Positions 36,670 to 45,423 of a DNA stretch of 64,000 bases are shown here, piece by piece; the stretch's first letter is position 1; each line of letters starts with the position of its first letter. The notes under the pieces were generated by a model. That model had not been told where the DNA came from, did not search any database, and saw nothing but the letters and a program-made list of their open reading frames with translations. Source of the DNA: an uncultured Alphaproteobacteria bacterium (lineage in GTDB: Bacteria; Pseudomonadota; Alphaproteobacteria; UBA6615); the NCBI GenBank assembly GCA_943787745.1, contig CALSNJ010000002.1:62001-126000 (forward strand), given 5' to 3'. Both the position numbers and the translations under genes were made by a program.

Positions 36670-37188
36670 ATGGCAGAGCTGGCAACGCCCATCGCGCTTA
36701 ACCATATCGGGATCACCGTGCCCGATATCCATGCCGCGATTGACTGGTATGGAAAAGTCTTCGGGTTCCGCCGGATCATGGGGCCCCGGCGTCTCGAACC
36801 GAAACTCTCTGACACCGCAGAGTCAGGTCATATTCTGGGGCCAAGGTTCCGTAAGGCCCTGCAGGCACATCTGGTGACGGCCAACGGCATTGGACTGGAA
36901 CTGTTTCAGTTCCTCGAGCCGGAAACTGAGACACCCGAAGACAATCTTGAATACTGGAAGACGGGTGTCTGGCATCTATGTTTCACAGATCCCGACATTG
37001 AAGGACTGACAGACCGGATCGTGGCTGAAGGTGGCAAGAAACGCACGGAGGTCTGGGAATTTGTTCCCGGAACGGATCGCAAGCTTTGCTACTGCGAGGA
37101 CCCGTTCGGCAATGTCATCGAAATATTCTCACATTCCTACGAACAGACTTTTGCGAACTGGCCCAAAGAGGGCCGCGACGCGGACTAA
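36670..37188 (+). CDS. VOC-family protein
   Basis: 172 residues. ALNHIGITVPDIHAAIDWYG starts the first half, with a long insertion. VWHLCFTDPDIEGLTDRI starts the second, ending CYCEDPFGNVIEIFSHSYEQ, which has the glyoxalase-type Glu. The His of LNHIG, His of VWHLC and Glu of VIEIF are candidate metal ligands. Start MAELATP at 36670 follows GGAG; a 9-codon upstream extension lacks such a signal. First gene of the cluster opposite LysR. Confidence 0.85.
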   Translation: MAELATPIALNHIGITVPDIHAAIDWYGKVFGFRRIMGPRRLEPKLSDTAESGHILGPRFRKALQAHLVTANGIGLELFQFLEPETETPEDNLEYWKTGVWHLCFTDPDIEGLTDRIVAEGGKKRTEVWEFVPGTDRKLCYCEDPFGNVIEIFSHSYEQTFANWPKEGRDAD

Positions 37189-37218
37189 CACGCCGTCATG
37201 GCGAAACAGGAGATTACC

Positions 37219-37752
37219 ATGAGTGAAGAACTCGAAGTCACACGGACAATGGCCGAAGAGGGCAAGGTCAAAACCTTCAATGTCGTGTTCAATGTCGAGG
37301 GCAAGGCCGTCGGCAAGATGCGCAATGAGATTAAAGGACAGATGACCAGCCCGGTCGTTGATGAAGCTTTTGAGATGGCCACCGATGAGGGCGCCGCCCA
37401 TGGTGGTGACATGACCGCCCCGCCGCCGCTCGCCTATTTCTGCACCGGCTTCGTGGCCTGCCTGATGACTCAGATCCGTGCATTCTCAAAGCGGATGCGC
37501 GTCGAAATCGGTGAGCTGACGGTCAAGGCGCATATCGAATGGGAAGCCCGCGTCGAAGGGCGCGATCCCTATACCAGCCGTCCGGTTGCGTTCCGCCTGG
37601 ATGTTGATTTCGATTCCGATGCGTCCTTTGAAGACCAGAAGCGGTTGCTCGATGCGGCCCAGAAGGGTTGTTTTGTGGAGGCCACGCTCGCCAACCCGAT
37701 CCCGGTGAACCATCGCCTGATGATCGACGGCGACTTCAAGGACGCGGACTAA
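37219..37752 (+). CDS. OsmC-family protein
   Basis: 177 residues, OsmC/Ohr fold. PPPLAYFCTGFVACLMTQIRAFSKRM contains the first reactive-type Cys of the central helix. A second Cys is in QKGCFVEATLANPIPVNH, at the position of the second OsmC Cys. Members reduce organic hydroperoxides. Start at ATG 37219 after AGGAG; the in-frame start at 37198 would include the ribosome-binding site. It follows the VOC gene by 30 nt. Confidence 0.87.
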   Translation: MSEELEVTRTMAEEGKVKTFNVVFNVEGKAVGKMRNEIKGQMTSPVVDEAFEMATDEGAAHGGDMTAPPPLAYFCTGFVACLMTQIRAFSKRMRVEIGELTVKAHIEWEARVEGRDPYTSRPVAFRLDVDFDSDASFEDQKRLLDAAQKGCFVEATLANPIPVNHRLMIDGDFKDAD

Positions 37753-37860
37753 CCTGATCTGAGGTTGGTCTGAGTTGGCCACGGGCCGAAGACCTGCGTT
37801 AGAGTTCTGGAAAACCAGACCTCGCACATGTTGCGGGGCCGAAAGGTGCGGGAGAAAACA

Positions 37861-38865
37861 ATGCTGAATGCAGCCGTGGTTGGACTGGGTTGGTGGGGCA
37901 AGCAGATCGTGACCTGCCTGACGGACAGTGACACTATTGCCGTGCGTCGCGGGGTTGATGTGAATCTGGATGATGCGCGTGATTTCGCGGCGTCCCGAGG
38001 TTTCGATGTTGGCGACAGCTACGAAGACGTGCTGGCCGACCCGGATATTGATGCGGTGATTCTGGTGACACCCCATGCTTTGCATGAGGAACAGGTTCTC
38101 GCGGCTGCGGCTGCGGGAAAGCAGATCTTCTGTGAGAAGCCGTTTGCGCTTTCATCTGATGCGGCCAAGCGGATGTTGAGCGCTTGCGATGGTGCCGGTC
38201 TCAAGGCGGTGGGGATTGGTCATGAGCGTCGGTTCGAACCCGCGCTGGAAGCCATGAAGACCCATCTCGATAGTGGTGACTTCGGCACACTGGTGCATAT
38301 CGAATGCAACTGGTCTCACAACAACTTCACCAAGACCAGTACCTCCGCTTCGACCTGGCGCAAGGATGCCAAGCAGGCCCCGCTGGGAACCCTCACCGCG
38401 CTCGGGGTTCACATCACCGACTATTTCCAGTCGCTTGCCGGACCGGTTGCCAAAATTCGCGCCGTGGCCAACAGCCGGTCAGATTTGTTTCCCGGCAATG
38501 ATGTGGTGACCGTGCAGTTCATGTTTGAATCGGGTGTGACCGGGTTCATGTGCAACATCGCCACGACGCCATTCCACAGCGCCATCAAGGTGTTTGGCGA
38601 CAAGGGCTGGGGCGAAGCGCGTGAGAATTCCAATGTCGATATTCCCGAACCCGCGACCCTGACGACGCGCTGGCTGGACGAGGAACTGACCACGCAGACC
38701 TATGCGTCCCAGAACACCGTAAAGGCCAATCTGGAACAATGGGCCAAGGCTGCACAGGGCAATGGCGACTATCGATTCACGCCGGACCACCTGCTGCACA
38801 ATGTTGAAATTCTGCAGGCGATTGTGGCGTCGGCAGAGACCGGCGAAGAGGTCGAGGTACATTAG
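37861..38865 (+). CDS. Gfo/Idh/MocA-family oxidoreductase
   Basis: 334 residues. An N-terminal Rossmann domain (AAVVGLGWWGKQIVTCL) is followed by DAVILVTPHALHEEQVLAAA and the family signature KQIFCEKPFALSS. The C-terminal domain has IGHERRFEPALEAMK and GTLTALGVHITDYF. Such enzymes use NAD(P) on sugars, inositols or related alcohols. The start at ATG 37861 follows GGGAGAAA. Six nt separate it from the cupin gene. Confidence 0.9.
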   Translation: MLNAAVVGLGWWGKQIVTCLTDSDTIAVRRGVDVNLDDARDFAASRGFDVGDSYEDVLADPDIDAVILVTPHALHEEQVLAAAAAGKQIFCEKPFALSSDAAKRMLSACDGAGLKAVGIGHERRFEPALEAMKTHLDSGDFGTLVHIECNWSHNNFTKTSTSASTWRKDAKQAPLGTLTALGVHITDYFQSLAGPVAKIRAVANSRSDLFPGNDVVTVQFMFESGVTGFMCNIATTPFHSAIKVFGDKGWGEARENSNVDIPEPATLTTRWLDEELTTQTYASQNTVKANLEQWAKAAQGNGDYRFTPDHLLHNVEILQAIVASAETGEEVEVH

Positions 38866-38870
38866 TCCAA

Positions 38871-39218
38871 ATGGTTCGCGACACGCTTGAGTCGGGGCAG
38901 TTGCTGGTCGACTTGCCATCCGCTGCCCAGGGCGAGGTGCTTGAGACCCTGATGGCGCGTGACGGCATTCGGATCGAGCGGATCGTCTCGCACGGGCAGG
39001 CCACGCCCGAGGGCGAGTGGTACGATCAGGAGACCGATGAGTGGGTTGTCCTTCTCAGCGGGGCTGCAAAGCTGCTGCTCGAAGGGGAGGCCGCCCCGCG
39101 TAATCTTGGCCCTGGCGACTTTGTATTTCTCCCGAGCCATCGCCGCCATCGAGTTGTCTGGACATCGTCCGACAAACCGACGGTCTGGCTGGCCGTGCAT
39201 ATGGATGGGGGTTCCTGA
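38871..39218 (+). CDS. Small cupin-fold protein
   Basis: 115 residues, single cupin. The first motif is degenerate (EWYDQETDEWVVLLSGAAKL, with Glu but few His). The second, GPGDFVFLPSHRRHRVVWTS, has GDFVFLP and a His. It starts 6 nt after the oxidoreductase gene. It is related in style to small hypothetical cupins adjacent to metabolic operons; activity is unknown. Confidence 0.75.
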   Translation: MVRDTLESGQLLVDLPSAAQGEVLETLMARDGIRIERIVSHGQATPEGEWYDQETDEWVVLLSGAAKLLLEGEAAPRNLGPGDFVFLPSHRRHRVVWTSSDKPTVWLAVHMDGGS

Positions 39219-39291
39219 AGCTTGCCGAACACGTCGGGTAGCCTATCTTGCTGTCAACACACAGCTGCAATTCCTCGGGAAACCTAGATCC

Positions 39292-39924
39292 ATGATCCAT
39301 GCCTATTCCGCACCGACGCCGAACGGCCACAAGCTCCACATTATGCTGGAGGAGTGTGAGCTCGAATATGATCTGCACCGCATCAATTTCGGTGACAACG
39401 ACCAGTTCAAACCCGACTTTCTCAAGATCAGTCCGAACAACAAGATTCCCGCCATCCTTGACGAAGACGGGCCGGGCGGCGCGCCGGTCAGCGTGTTCGA
39501 ATCCGGTGCGATCCTGATTTATCTGGCAGACAAGCTTGGCAAGTTCATTCCCGATCCTCAGAAGGACCCGCGTGGCCGGATTGCCCTGAATGAATGGCTG
39601 ATGTGGCAGATGGGTGGTGTTGGCCCGATGCTGGGTCAAAACGGCCATTTCCGGAATTTCGCGCCTGAGAAAGTGCCCTATGGCATTCAGCGCTACGCCG
39701 AAGAAATGGATCGCATCTACAATGTCGCGGACCGTCGGCTTGGTGAGACCCGGTATCTTGTCGGTGATGACTACACGATTGCCGACATCGCCACCTATGG
39801 CTGGCTGCGCACCCACGAGTTTCAGGGACAAAGCCTTGATGGTCTGGATAATGTGAAACGCTGGCTCGATGAAGTCGGGGCCCGGCCCGCCGTTCAGCGC
39901 GGTATTGCGGTCTTTGACGGATAG
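39292..39924 (+). CDS. Nu-class glutathione transferase, YfcG-like (copy 1)
   Basis: 210 residues. The thioredoxin-fold half is PTPNGHKLHIMLEECELEYD, then ISPNNKIPAILDEDGPGG and SVFESGAILIYLADK. The helical half opens ALNEWLMWQMGGVGPMLGQN. These are hallmarks of E. coli YfcG/YghU, which bind two glutathiones and reduce disulfide bonds in small molecules. The active-site Asn/Thr of that class is at the PTPNG loop. A tandem paralog follows 48 nt later. Start ATG 39292. Confidence 0.9.
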   Translation: MIHAYSAPTPNGHKLHIMLEECELEYDLHRINFGDNDQFKPDFLKISPNNKIPAILDEDGPGGAPVSVFESGAILIYLADKLGKFIPDPQKDPRGRIALNEWLMWQMGGVGPMLGQNGHFRNFAPEKVPYGIQRYAEEMDRIYNVADRRLGETRYLVGDDYTIADIATYGWLRTHEFQGQSLDGLDNVKRWLDEVGARPAVQRGIAVFDG

Positions 39925-39971
39925 ACCGAATATGCAGAGGAACAACGTCTGACCTGACAAAGGCTGCACCG

Positions 39972-40676
39972 ATGATCCGCGCATATTCCTGGCCAACACC
40001 CAACGGCCACAAGGTTCACATCATGCTGCATGAGTGTGAGCTTGAGCATGAAGTCATTCCGGTGAATATCGGGGACGGTGCGCAGTTCGAGCCGGCGTTT
40101 CTGGCGATCAGCCCAAACAATCGCATTCCGGCCATTGTCGATACGGATGGTCCGGGCGGTCAGGAAATCTCGGTTTTTGAGACCGGCGCGATCCTTTATT
40201 ATCTTGCCCAGAAAACCGGCAAGTTCCTGCCCGATGCCGCAGCCGATCCGGCTGGTCATTTCGCGACGATGGAATGGTTGATGTGGCAGATGGGCGGCAT
40301 CGGTCCCATGATGGGGCAAGCCAATCATTTCCGGCGTTACGCGCCCGACAGAATTGAGTATGCCGTCGACCGCTATGCGAATGAAACGAAACGTCTGTTT
40401 GGCGTGGCCGACACGCGTCTGGGCAAAACCCGCTATCTTGCCGGGAATGATTACACGATTGCCGACATCGCGGCCTATCCGTGGATGCGCAACTGGAAGG
40501 GCCAGGAAGTTCCGCTGGATGATTACCCCAACACGAAACGTTGGCTCGAGGACGTCGGCGAGCGTCCGGCTGTCAAAAGCGGGCTGGAAGTGCTCATCGA
40601 GCATCGCAGTTCAGGCCCGCCGAAAGGCAAGGCGTGGGATGTCATGTTCGGCAAGGAACAGTTCAAGCGCCGCTAG
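39972..40676 (+). CDS. Nu-class glutathione transferase, YfcG-like (copy 2)
   Basis: 234 residues. It shares PTPNGHKVHIMLHECELEHE, ISPNNRIPAIVDTDGPGG and EWLMWQMGGIGPMMGQANHF with its tandem neighbour, and is longer at the C-terminus (SSGPPKGKAWDVMFGKEQFK). The two clearly arose by gene duplication but have drifted. The ATG at 39972 is preceded by no strong ribosome-binding site. It lies in a run with the alpha/beta hydrolase. Confidence 0.9.
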   Translation: MIRAYSWPTPNGHKVHIMLHECELEHEVIPVNIGDGAQFEPAFLAISPNNRIPAIVDTDGPGGQEISVFETGAILYYLAQKTGKFLPDAAADPAGHFATMEWLMWQMGGIGPMMGQANHFRRYAPDRIEYAVDRYANETKRLFGVADTRLGKTRYLAGNDYTIADIAAYPWMRNWKGQEVPLDDYPNTKRWLEDVGERPAVKSGLEVLIEHRSSGPPKGKAWDVMFGKEQFKRR

Positions 40677-40723
40677 CGATTAATAAGTAAGCTTACTCAA
40701 TCAAGCCAACTCCCGGGGGAACC

Positions 40724-41941
40724 ATGGCGATTAAGAAACTGCGCACCAAGCGCGACGACCAACAATGGATGCTCGACCTTGCGCTGAACATGCGCGGTCG
40801 GGTGCAGAACTTTGAGCGCGACGACGCCGAAACGCCGACACGCGCACACAATTACCGGATGCTGCCCAAGCAATGGGCCAAAAAGGGTGATCATGACGCA
40901 ATGCTCGCTCGAAAGGCGCAGGAGCAGGGATTCAATGCGACAGCGACCGATCACTATGACCACGCGATCGAAGCCTATCGAATGGCCCAGCACCCGATCT
41001 TCTATGATGACAACCCGGTGAAAATCGACCTCTACAACCGGCTTGCCGAGATGGTGGACCGGCGTTGCGAGACGGCGGCTTATCCGATCGAGCGGGTCGA
41101 AGTCCCATTTGATGACGGCAAGACGATTTCCTGTCTGCTGCATCTGCTGCCCGACCGCCGCAAGGCGCCCTGCGTGATTTATGTGCCGGGCATGGACCAG
41201 ACCAAGGAAGCCGTACCGAAGGCTGGCAAGAACCCGTTCATTGCGCGCGGGATGCATGTGATCTCGATTGACGGCCCGGGGCAGGGCAATTCGAACATGC
41301 AGAAGATCCGTGCAGTCGGTGACAACTACGAACGCGCCGGCGCGGCCGTGATGGACTATTTGCAAAAACGCGAGGAAATCGACAACGACAAGATCGGTGT
41401 TTATGGCGTGTCGATGGGCAGCTACTGGTCGTTGCGGCTTGCCAGCTACGATCACCGGCCGGCCGCACTGGTCAGCGCGGTGGCGTGCTTCAATCCGAAC
41501 AACACGATCTTCACGCAGTCATCGCCGCGCTTCAAACAGCAGTTCATGTATATGGCTGGCATGGAAGATGAAGACGAGTTTGATGCCATGGCGCGCGATA
41601 TGACCGTCAAAGGCTATGTTGAGAAAATCGAGTGTCCGACCTTGCTGGTGTCCGGCGAGTTTGACCCGCTGTGTCCGCTTGAGGATGCTATTGAAGTCTA
41701 TGGTGATATTACCGCCAACAAGGAGATGTGGGTGGTCGAGGATCAGTTCCATCCGCTTTGGGGGTTGCCCAATCTCGGCGGATTGGATTGTCACGACTAC
41801 GTCGCTGACTGGTGTGCTCGTGTCCTGATCAGCGGCAAGTCCGAGAAAGACCGGATTGCCTATGTCGAGGTGAAGGGTGATGGTCCGTTCGGTGATTGCG
41901 AGTGGACGCCGCCGGTTGGCCCCGATCAGGCCTATTTTTAG
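40724..41941 (+). CDS. Alpha/beta hydrolase with N-terminal helical cap (DHPON-hydrolase-like)
   Basis: 405 residues. About 130 residues of mainly helical N-terminal cap precede the hydrolase core: CVIYVPGMDQTKEA, ISIDGPGQGNSNMQ, the nucleophile elbow GVYGVSMGSYWSLRLA, an acid in VSGEFDPLCPLED and a His in EDQFHPLWGLPNL. This layout recalls 2,6-dihydroxypseudooxynicotine hydrolase and related C-C bond hydrolases, as well as FrsA-like esterases. AGCTTACT-type spacing upstream is unremarkable; GGGGGAACC precedes the ATG. The substrate is unknown. Confidence 0.8.
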   Translation: MAIKKLRTKRDDQQWMLDLALNMRGRVQNFERDDAETPTRAHNYRMLPKQWAKKGDHDAMLARKAQEQGFNATATDHYDHAIEAYRMAQHPIFYDDNPVKIDLYNRLAEMVDRRCETAAYPIERVEVPFDDGKTISCLLHLLPDRRKAPCVIYVPGMDQTKEAVPKAGKNPFIARGMHVISIDGPGQGNSNMQKIRAVGDNYERAGAAVMDYLQKREEIDNDKIGVYGVSMGSYWSLRLASYDHRPAALVSAVACFNPNNTIFTQSSPRFKQQFMYMAGMEDEDEFDAMARDMTVKGYVEKIECPTLLVSGEFDPLCPLEDAIEVYGDITANKEMWVVEDQFHPLWGLPNLGGLDCHDYVADWCARVLISGKSEKDRIAYVEVKGDGPFGDCEWTPPVGPDQAYF

Positions 41942-41996
41942 GCGCGTTGGCGAAATCACGGAGGGCGGGGCTGCATACTCCGCCCACATGATCTAG

Positions 41997-42710
41997 ATGC
42001 CATTGATCCCGCTTCATGACGCAAACCCGCGCGTCTATATCCGTGCCCACTTTGTAACGATCGGTCTGGTTGTTGCGAACTTTGCCGTCTTTTTGGCGGT
42101 GCAAGGGATGAGTGAGGCGCAGTTTTTTGATGCCATCATCGGCTATTCGGTGGTCCCGGCACGGATGTTCGAAGGCGTTCCGCTGCCGACGGACGCTCAG
42201 GGCGTCACGCCGTTGATGTCTTTGATCACCTATCAGTTCCTGCACGGTGGTTGGGCGCATGTGATCTTCAACATGCTGTTTCTTTGGGTCTTTGGGGACA
42301 ATATCGAAGACGCTATGGGGCATGCGCGGTTTCTTCTGTTTTTCCTCATTTGCGGCGCGATGGGGGCTTTGGTCCACGGGTTGATCGATACGACTTCCAC
42401 AACGCCTGTGATCGGGGCCAGCGGGTCGATATCAGGCGTATTGGGGGCCTATCTGATGCTGTACCCGCGAGCGCGATTGCTGGTTCTGGCGTTTGTGTTC
42501 ATCCCGCTGCGGCTTCCCGCAGTGATGGTGATCGGCACCTTCTTTGCGCAGGACCTGATCTGGGCTGCGACGAGTTCGTCGGCCGCGTTGGGAGTTGCAG
42601 TCTGGGCCCATATCGGCGGCTTTATCACCGGGGCGTTGCTTGTCATTTACATGCGCAACCCGCGTGTCCCACTGTTTCACAAGCCGCCCGAGCCATGGGG
42701 CAAGAAGTAG
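41997..42710 (+). CDS. Rhomboid-family intramembrane serine protease
   Basis: 237 residues with about six membrane helices. The catalytic Ser is in VIGASGSISGVLGAY; the His in VWAHIGGFITG. LHGGWAHVIFNMLFLWVFGD carries the HxxxN oxyanion motif. IGLVVANFAVFLAVQG is TM1. Rhomboids cut membrane proteins within or near the bilayer. Adjacent genes give no hint of a substrate. Confidence 0.93.
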   Translation: MPLIPLHDANPRVYIRAHFVTIGLVVANFAVFLAVQGMSEAQFFDAIIGYSVVPARMFEGVPLPTDAQGVTPLMSLITYQFLHGGWAHVIFNMLFLWVFGDNIEDAMGHARFLLFFLICGAMGALVHGLIDTTSTTPVIGASGSISGVLGAYLMLYPRARLLVLAFVFIPLRLPAVMVIGTFFAQDLIWAATSSSAALGVAVWAHIGGFITGALLVIYMRNPRVPLFHKPPEPWGKK

Positions 42711-42719
42711 ATGGGGCGC

Positions 42720-43316
42720 CTAAAGACCTTCGACGATAACGATGTTGGAGTCTGAGGCCGACTGACGGATCGGGATCAGGGACGCATAGGCATCGCCGTC
42801 GTAGAATGCGCGCAGATCGTCGGTGGTTTTGAATGCCACAATCACCATCCGGTCGAGGGTCATTTCGCCTTCGACGCTGCGCGACCTACCACCCCGGGCC
42901 ATGTAGGTCCCACCTGTGGCCGCGAGCGCAGCAGGCGCTTGTGCGGCGTAGGGCGCATATTTGTCAGGGTCCGTCATGTGGATGCTTCCAAGCAGGTACG
43001 CATGATTGCCGTCTGCGGTTTGTCCGGCGTCAGCGCCTTCGACAATCCAGATATGCGATGTGCCCGTGGAATGACGAATTGCAGCGACGGGCTCGTAGTC
43101 CGGATCATCGGCAAAGGCGTTGGCGCTATCCCAATCGGGAAACTCGAGCACGACAATCCGACCGTCCGGCCAACTGCCTTCCACAACATTGCGATCACCC
43201 CCACGAACAATGTAATGGCCACCGTGTTTTGCGATCAGGGCCGGGGCTGTCGACTTGTAGGTCTCGTATCCCTCGGGGTCATGAACGTCGATGGTCGCAA
43301 TCAGATACGCTGTCAT
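42720..43316 (-). CDS. Tandem DUF1330 protein
   Basis: 198 residues made of two DUF1330 (ferredoxin-like dimeric alpha/beta barrel) units. Unit 1 is AYLIATIDVHDPEGYETYKS with HYIVRGG; unit 2 is AYLLGSIHMTDPDKYAPYAA with TYMARGG. Each ends with a conserved strand (SHIWIVEG, SNIVIVEG). DUF1330 proteins are usually about 95 residues, so this one is an internal duplication or fusion. The ATG at 43316 (MTAYLIA) is the first with domain sense; 84 further codons upstream are non-conserved. The function is unknown. Confidence 0.85.
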   Translation of the reverse strand: MTAYLIATIDVHDPEGYETYKSTAPALIAKHGGHYIVRGGDRNVVEGSWPDGRIVVLEFPDWDSANAFADDPDYEPVAAIRHSTGTSHIWIVEGADAGQTADGNHAYLLGSIHMTDPDKYAPYAAQAPAALAATGGTYMARGGRSRSVEGEMTLDRMVIVAFKTTDDLRAFYDGDAYASLIPIRQSASDSNIVIVEGL

Positions 43317-43405
43317 GGCGGATGCTCTTGGTGAGGTTTTGATCAGATTGGAATATGCTAAGCATTCGTGAGGTACAATACACCCCCGGAAAACGGCAAC
43401 CCAGA

Positions 43406-44566
43406 ATGGCACGTGAGACAGACAAGTCCCTGAAACCCGCGACCCTGTCGGCGCAGGCCCTTGGCTGGCTCGATCCGGCGACGCGCGCTGTGGCGCCCCC
43501 GATCCATCCGTCGACGAATTATGCGCGGGATGAGAATTACGAGAAATTCGAGGGGCGCGGCTACACACGAGATGAAAATCCGACCTATGAGCAGCTCGAA
43601 GCCTTGCTGACAGCGCTCGAGAAAGGCGCGGATTCCATGGTGTTTGGCTCTGGCATGGCAGCCGCGACGACAGTGATGTTGGCGCTTGCCCCCGGAGATC
43701 ATGTCGTGGCGCCGACGGTCATGTATTTCGGGCTGCGCAACTGGTTGGTGAATGTGGGGCGGCATTGGGGTCTGGACGTGGATTTTGTGCCGCCGGGCGA
43801 TATCGCGGCACTTTCCCAAGCGGTCCGGCCCGGCAAAACCAAGCTGGTCTGGATTGAAACGCCGTGCAATCCGACATGGGATGTCACCGACATCGCAGAG
43901 GCCGCGCGTATTGCACATGACGCGGGTGCGTTCCTTGGCGTGGATTCAACCGTGGCGACGCCGGTTCTGACCAATCCCCTGCAGCTTGGTGCAGATGTTG
44001 TGATGCATTCCGGGACGAAATATCTGAACGGGCATGGCGATGTTCTTGCTGGTGCTCTGGTGACAGCTCGCAAGGATGCCATGTGGGAGCGGATGAACTA
44101 TCTGCGTTTCGAGAATGGCGGCATGCTGGGGGCATTCGAGGCGTGGTTATTGTTACGCGGCATGCGGACACTGCATCTGCGTGTTGAACGCGCGTCTCAG
44201 TCGGCGCAGCGTATCGCCGAACATTTCAGCGGTCATGACCGTGTGGCCGAAGTGCTCTATCCGGGATTGCCTGCACATAGCGGGCATGAGGTTGCCAAAC
44301 ACCAGATGACCGGTGGTTTCGGCGGTATGATGTCGATACGGGTGAAAGGCGGCGCGAGTGCTGCGCTGGCAACGGCCAGGGCGCTCAGACTGTTCGTCTC
44401 GGCGACATCACTCGGGGGCGTGGAAAGCCTTGTCGAGCATCGTGCGACAGTCGAAGGGGCCGATAGTCCGGTGCCCGACGATCTGTTGCGTTTGTCCGTC
44501 GGCGTCGAGGACAGCGGCGATTTGATTGCCGATCTGGAGCGTGCGCTCGCGGGATCGGCTCCCTAG
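43406..44566 (+). CDS. Cys/Met-metabolism PLP-dependent enzyme (cystathionine beta-lyase-like)
   Basis: 386 residues, fold type I PLP enzyme of the trans-sulfuration family. The PLP lysine is in VMHSGTKYLNGHGDVLAG. YTRDENPTYEQLEALL is the substrate/PLP loop, VWIETPCNPTWDVTDI the central strand, and LFVSATSLGGVESLVEH the late conserved block. Sequence alone does not separate cystathionine beta-lyase from gamma-synthase. An upstream in-frame start (43355) exists; ATG 43406 opens MARETDKSLKP. Divergent from DUF1330. Confidence 0.9.
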   Translation: MARETDKSLKPATLSAQALGWLDPATRAVAPPIHPSTNYARDENYEKFEGRGYTRDENPTYEQLEALLTALEKGADSMVFGSGMAAATTVMLALAPGDHVVAPTVMYFGLRNWLVNVGRHWGLDVDFVPPGDIAALSQAVRPGKTKLVWIETPCNPTWDVTDIAEAARIAHDAGAFLGVDSTVATPVLTNPLQLGADVVMHSGTKYLNGHGDVLAGALVTARKDAMWERMNYLRFENGGMLGAFEAWLLLRGMRTLHLRVERASQSAQRIAEHFSGHDRVAEVLYPGLPAHSGHEVAKHQMTGGFGGMMSIRVKGGASAALATARALRLFVSATSLGGVESLVEHRATVEGADSPVPDDLLRLSVGVEDSGDLIADLERALAGSAP

Positions 44567-44579
44567 AAAGACCGGCGTC

Positions 44580-44789
44580 CTAGCCAGCGGCGCGCTGAGC
44601 TTCTGCATCGGGAAACTGAACAATCGTATGCTGTGTCGGCGCGGGCAGAATTTCGCGAAGTTCGCGACGTGCCTGCTCGAGAGCCGCAAGTTCCTTGGCG
44701 TCATCGCGGTCGAAGACCTGAAGACAGGATAGCTTGATTTCTACAAGGTCGATCAGCGTCTCAACGGATCGTTTTGTCAGTGTTGCCAT
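44580..44789 (-). CDS. Small hypothetical protein (69 aa)
   Basis: MATLTKRSVETLIDLVEIKL, then SCLQVFDRDDAKELAALEQA and RRELREIL. It is predicted to be two amphipathic helices plus a flexible tail. Such short proteins are widespread among alphaproteobacteria, but I know no function. The ATG at 44789 follows GAAAGGA; an 11-codon upstream extension is possible. It converges with the PLP enzyme, 14 nt apart. Confidence 0.6.
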   Translation of the reverse strand: MATLTKRSVETLIDLVEIKLSCLQVFDRDDAKELAALEQARRELREILPAPTQHTIVQFPDAEAQRAAG

Positions 44790-44957
44790 AACCCGGGTCC
44801 TTTCTGGCTGTTTCTGACGCATACGATAGGGCGCATTTTATTTACATTTGGTGAAAGTTCGCGTGAATTTTCGCCATGCTTCGTTAACCATTCCGAAAGC
44901 CTCGGCTCCTATTGTCTCTCCACTTGCCGCAGCTGCGGCGTTGAGAAGGAGAGCGGC

Positions 44958-45344
44958 ATGACGAACACCACACATATTCATACCGCCGATGGTAACGACA
45001 ACCCCGACGCAATCGCCGCTGATATCGGTCTTCCGAAATACAATCGGCGTTTGAGCGATAAAATTCTTGCGGCTTTCAACCATGCTTATGCCGTCGGTGA
45101 GCTGGAGGTTGCAGCGAGCCTGCGCGAAGTTCTCGGTCGCCTCGACAAGGGCGCAGACTCCGATAATGAACGTCAGCGTCGTGACAGTACGATTGCCCTT
45201 AGTCAGGCCGATCTCTGGATTGAATTCGTCGAGGCGCGAAACGACTATCGCGCAGCCTGCGATACGCCGCAGTCTGATCCTATAGCGCTGGACTGCATGC
45301 TCGATGTCATGAAGTCAGCCTATGGACGCTGGAGTACCTTCTAG
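44958..45344 (+). CDS. Hypothetical protein (128 aa)
   Basis: A soluble, mostly helical protein. LSDKILAAFNHAYAVGELEVAASLREVLGRLD resembles a repeat-like helix-turn-helix pair. It ends WIEFVEARNDYRAACDTPQS and LDCMLDVMKSAYGRW. No family is recognised. GAGAAGGAGAG precedes the ATG. A TTAACCAT half-site like that used by CtrA lies at 44885-44892, 66 nt before the start; this is suggestive only. Confidence 0.6.
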   Translation: MTNTTHIHTADGNDNPDAIAADIGLPKYNRRLSDKILAAFNHAYAVGELEVAASLREVLGRLDKGADSDNERQRRDSTIALSQADLWIEFVEARNDYRAACDTPQSDPIALDCMLDVMKSAYGRWSTF

Positions 45345-45423
45345 AACCTCTGTCTGGTTGGCACGTTGCGGAACCTGCAACGTGAGGTGGCTGCTATCTG
45401 GCCTGGATGAGAGCTTTCTTTGA

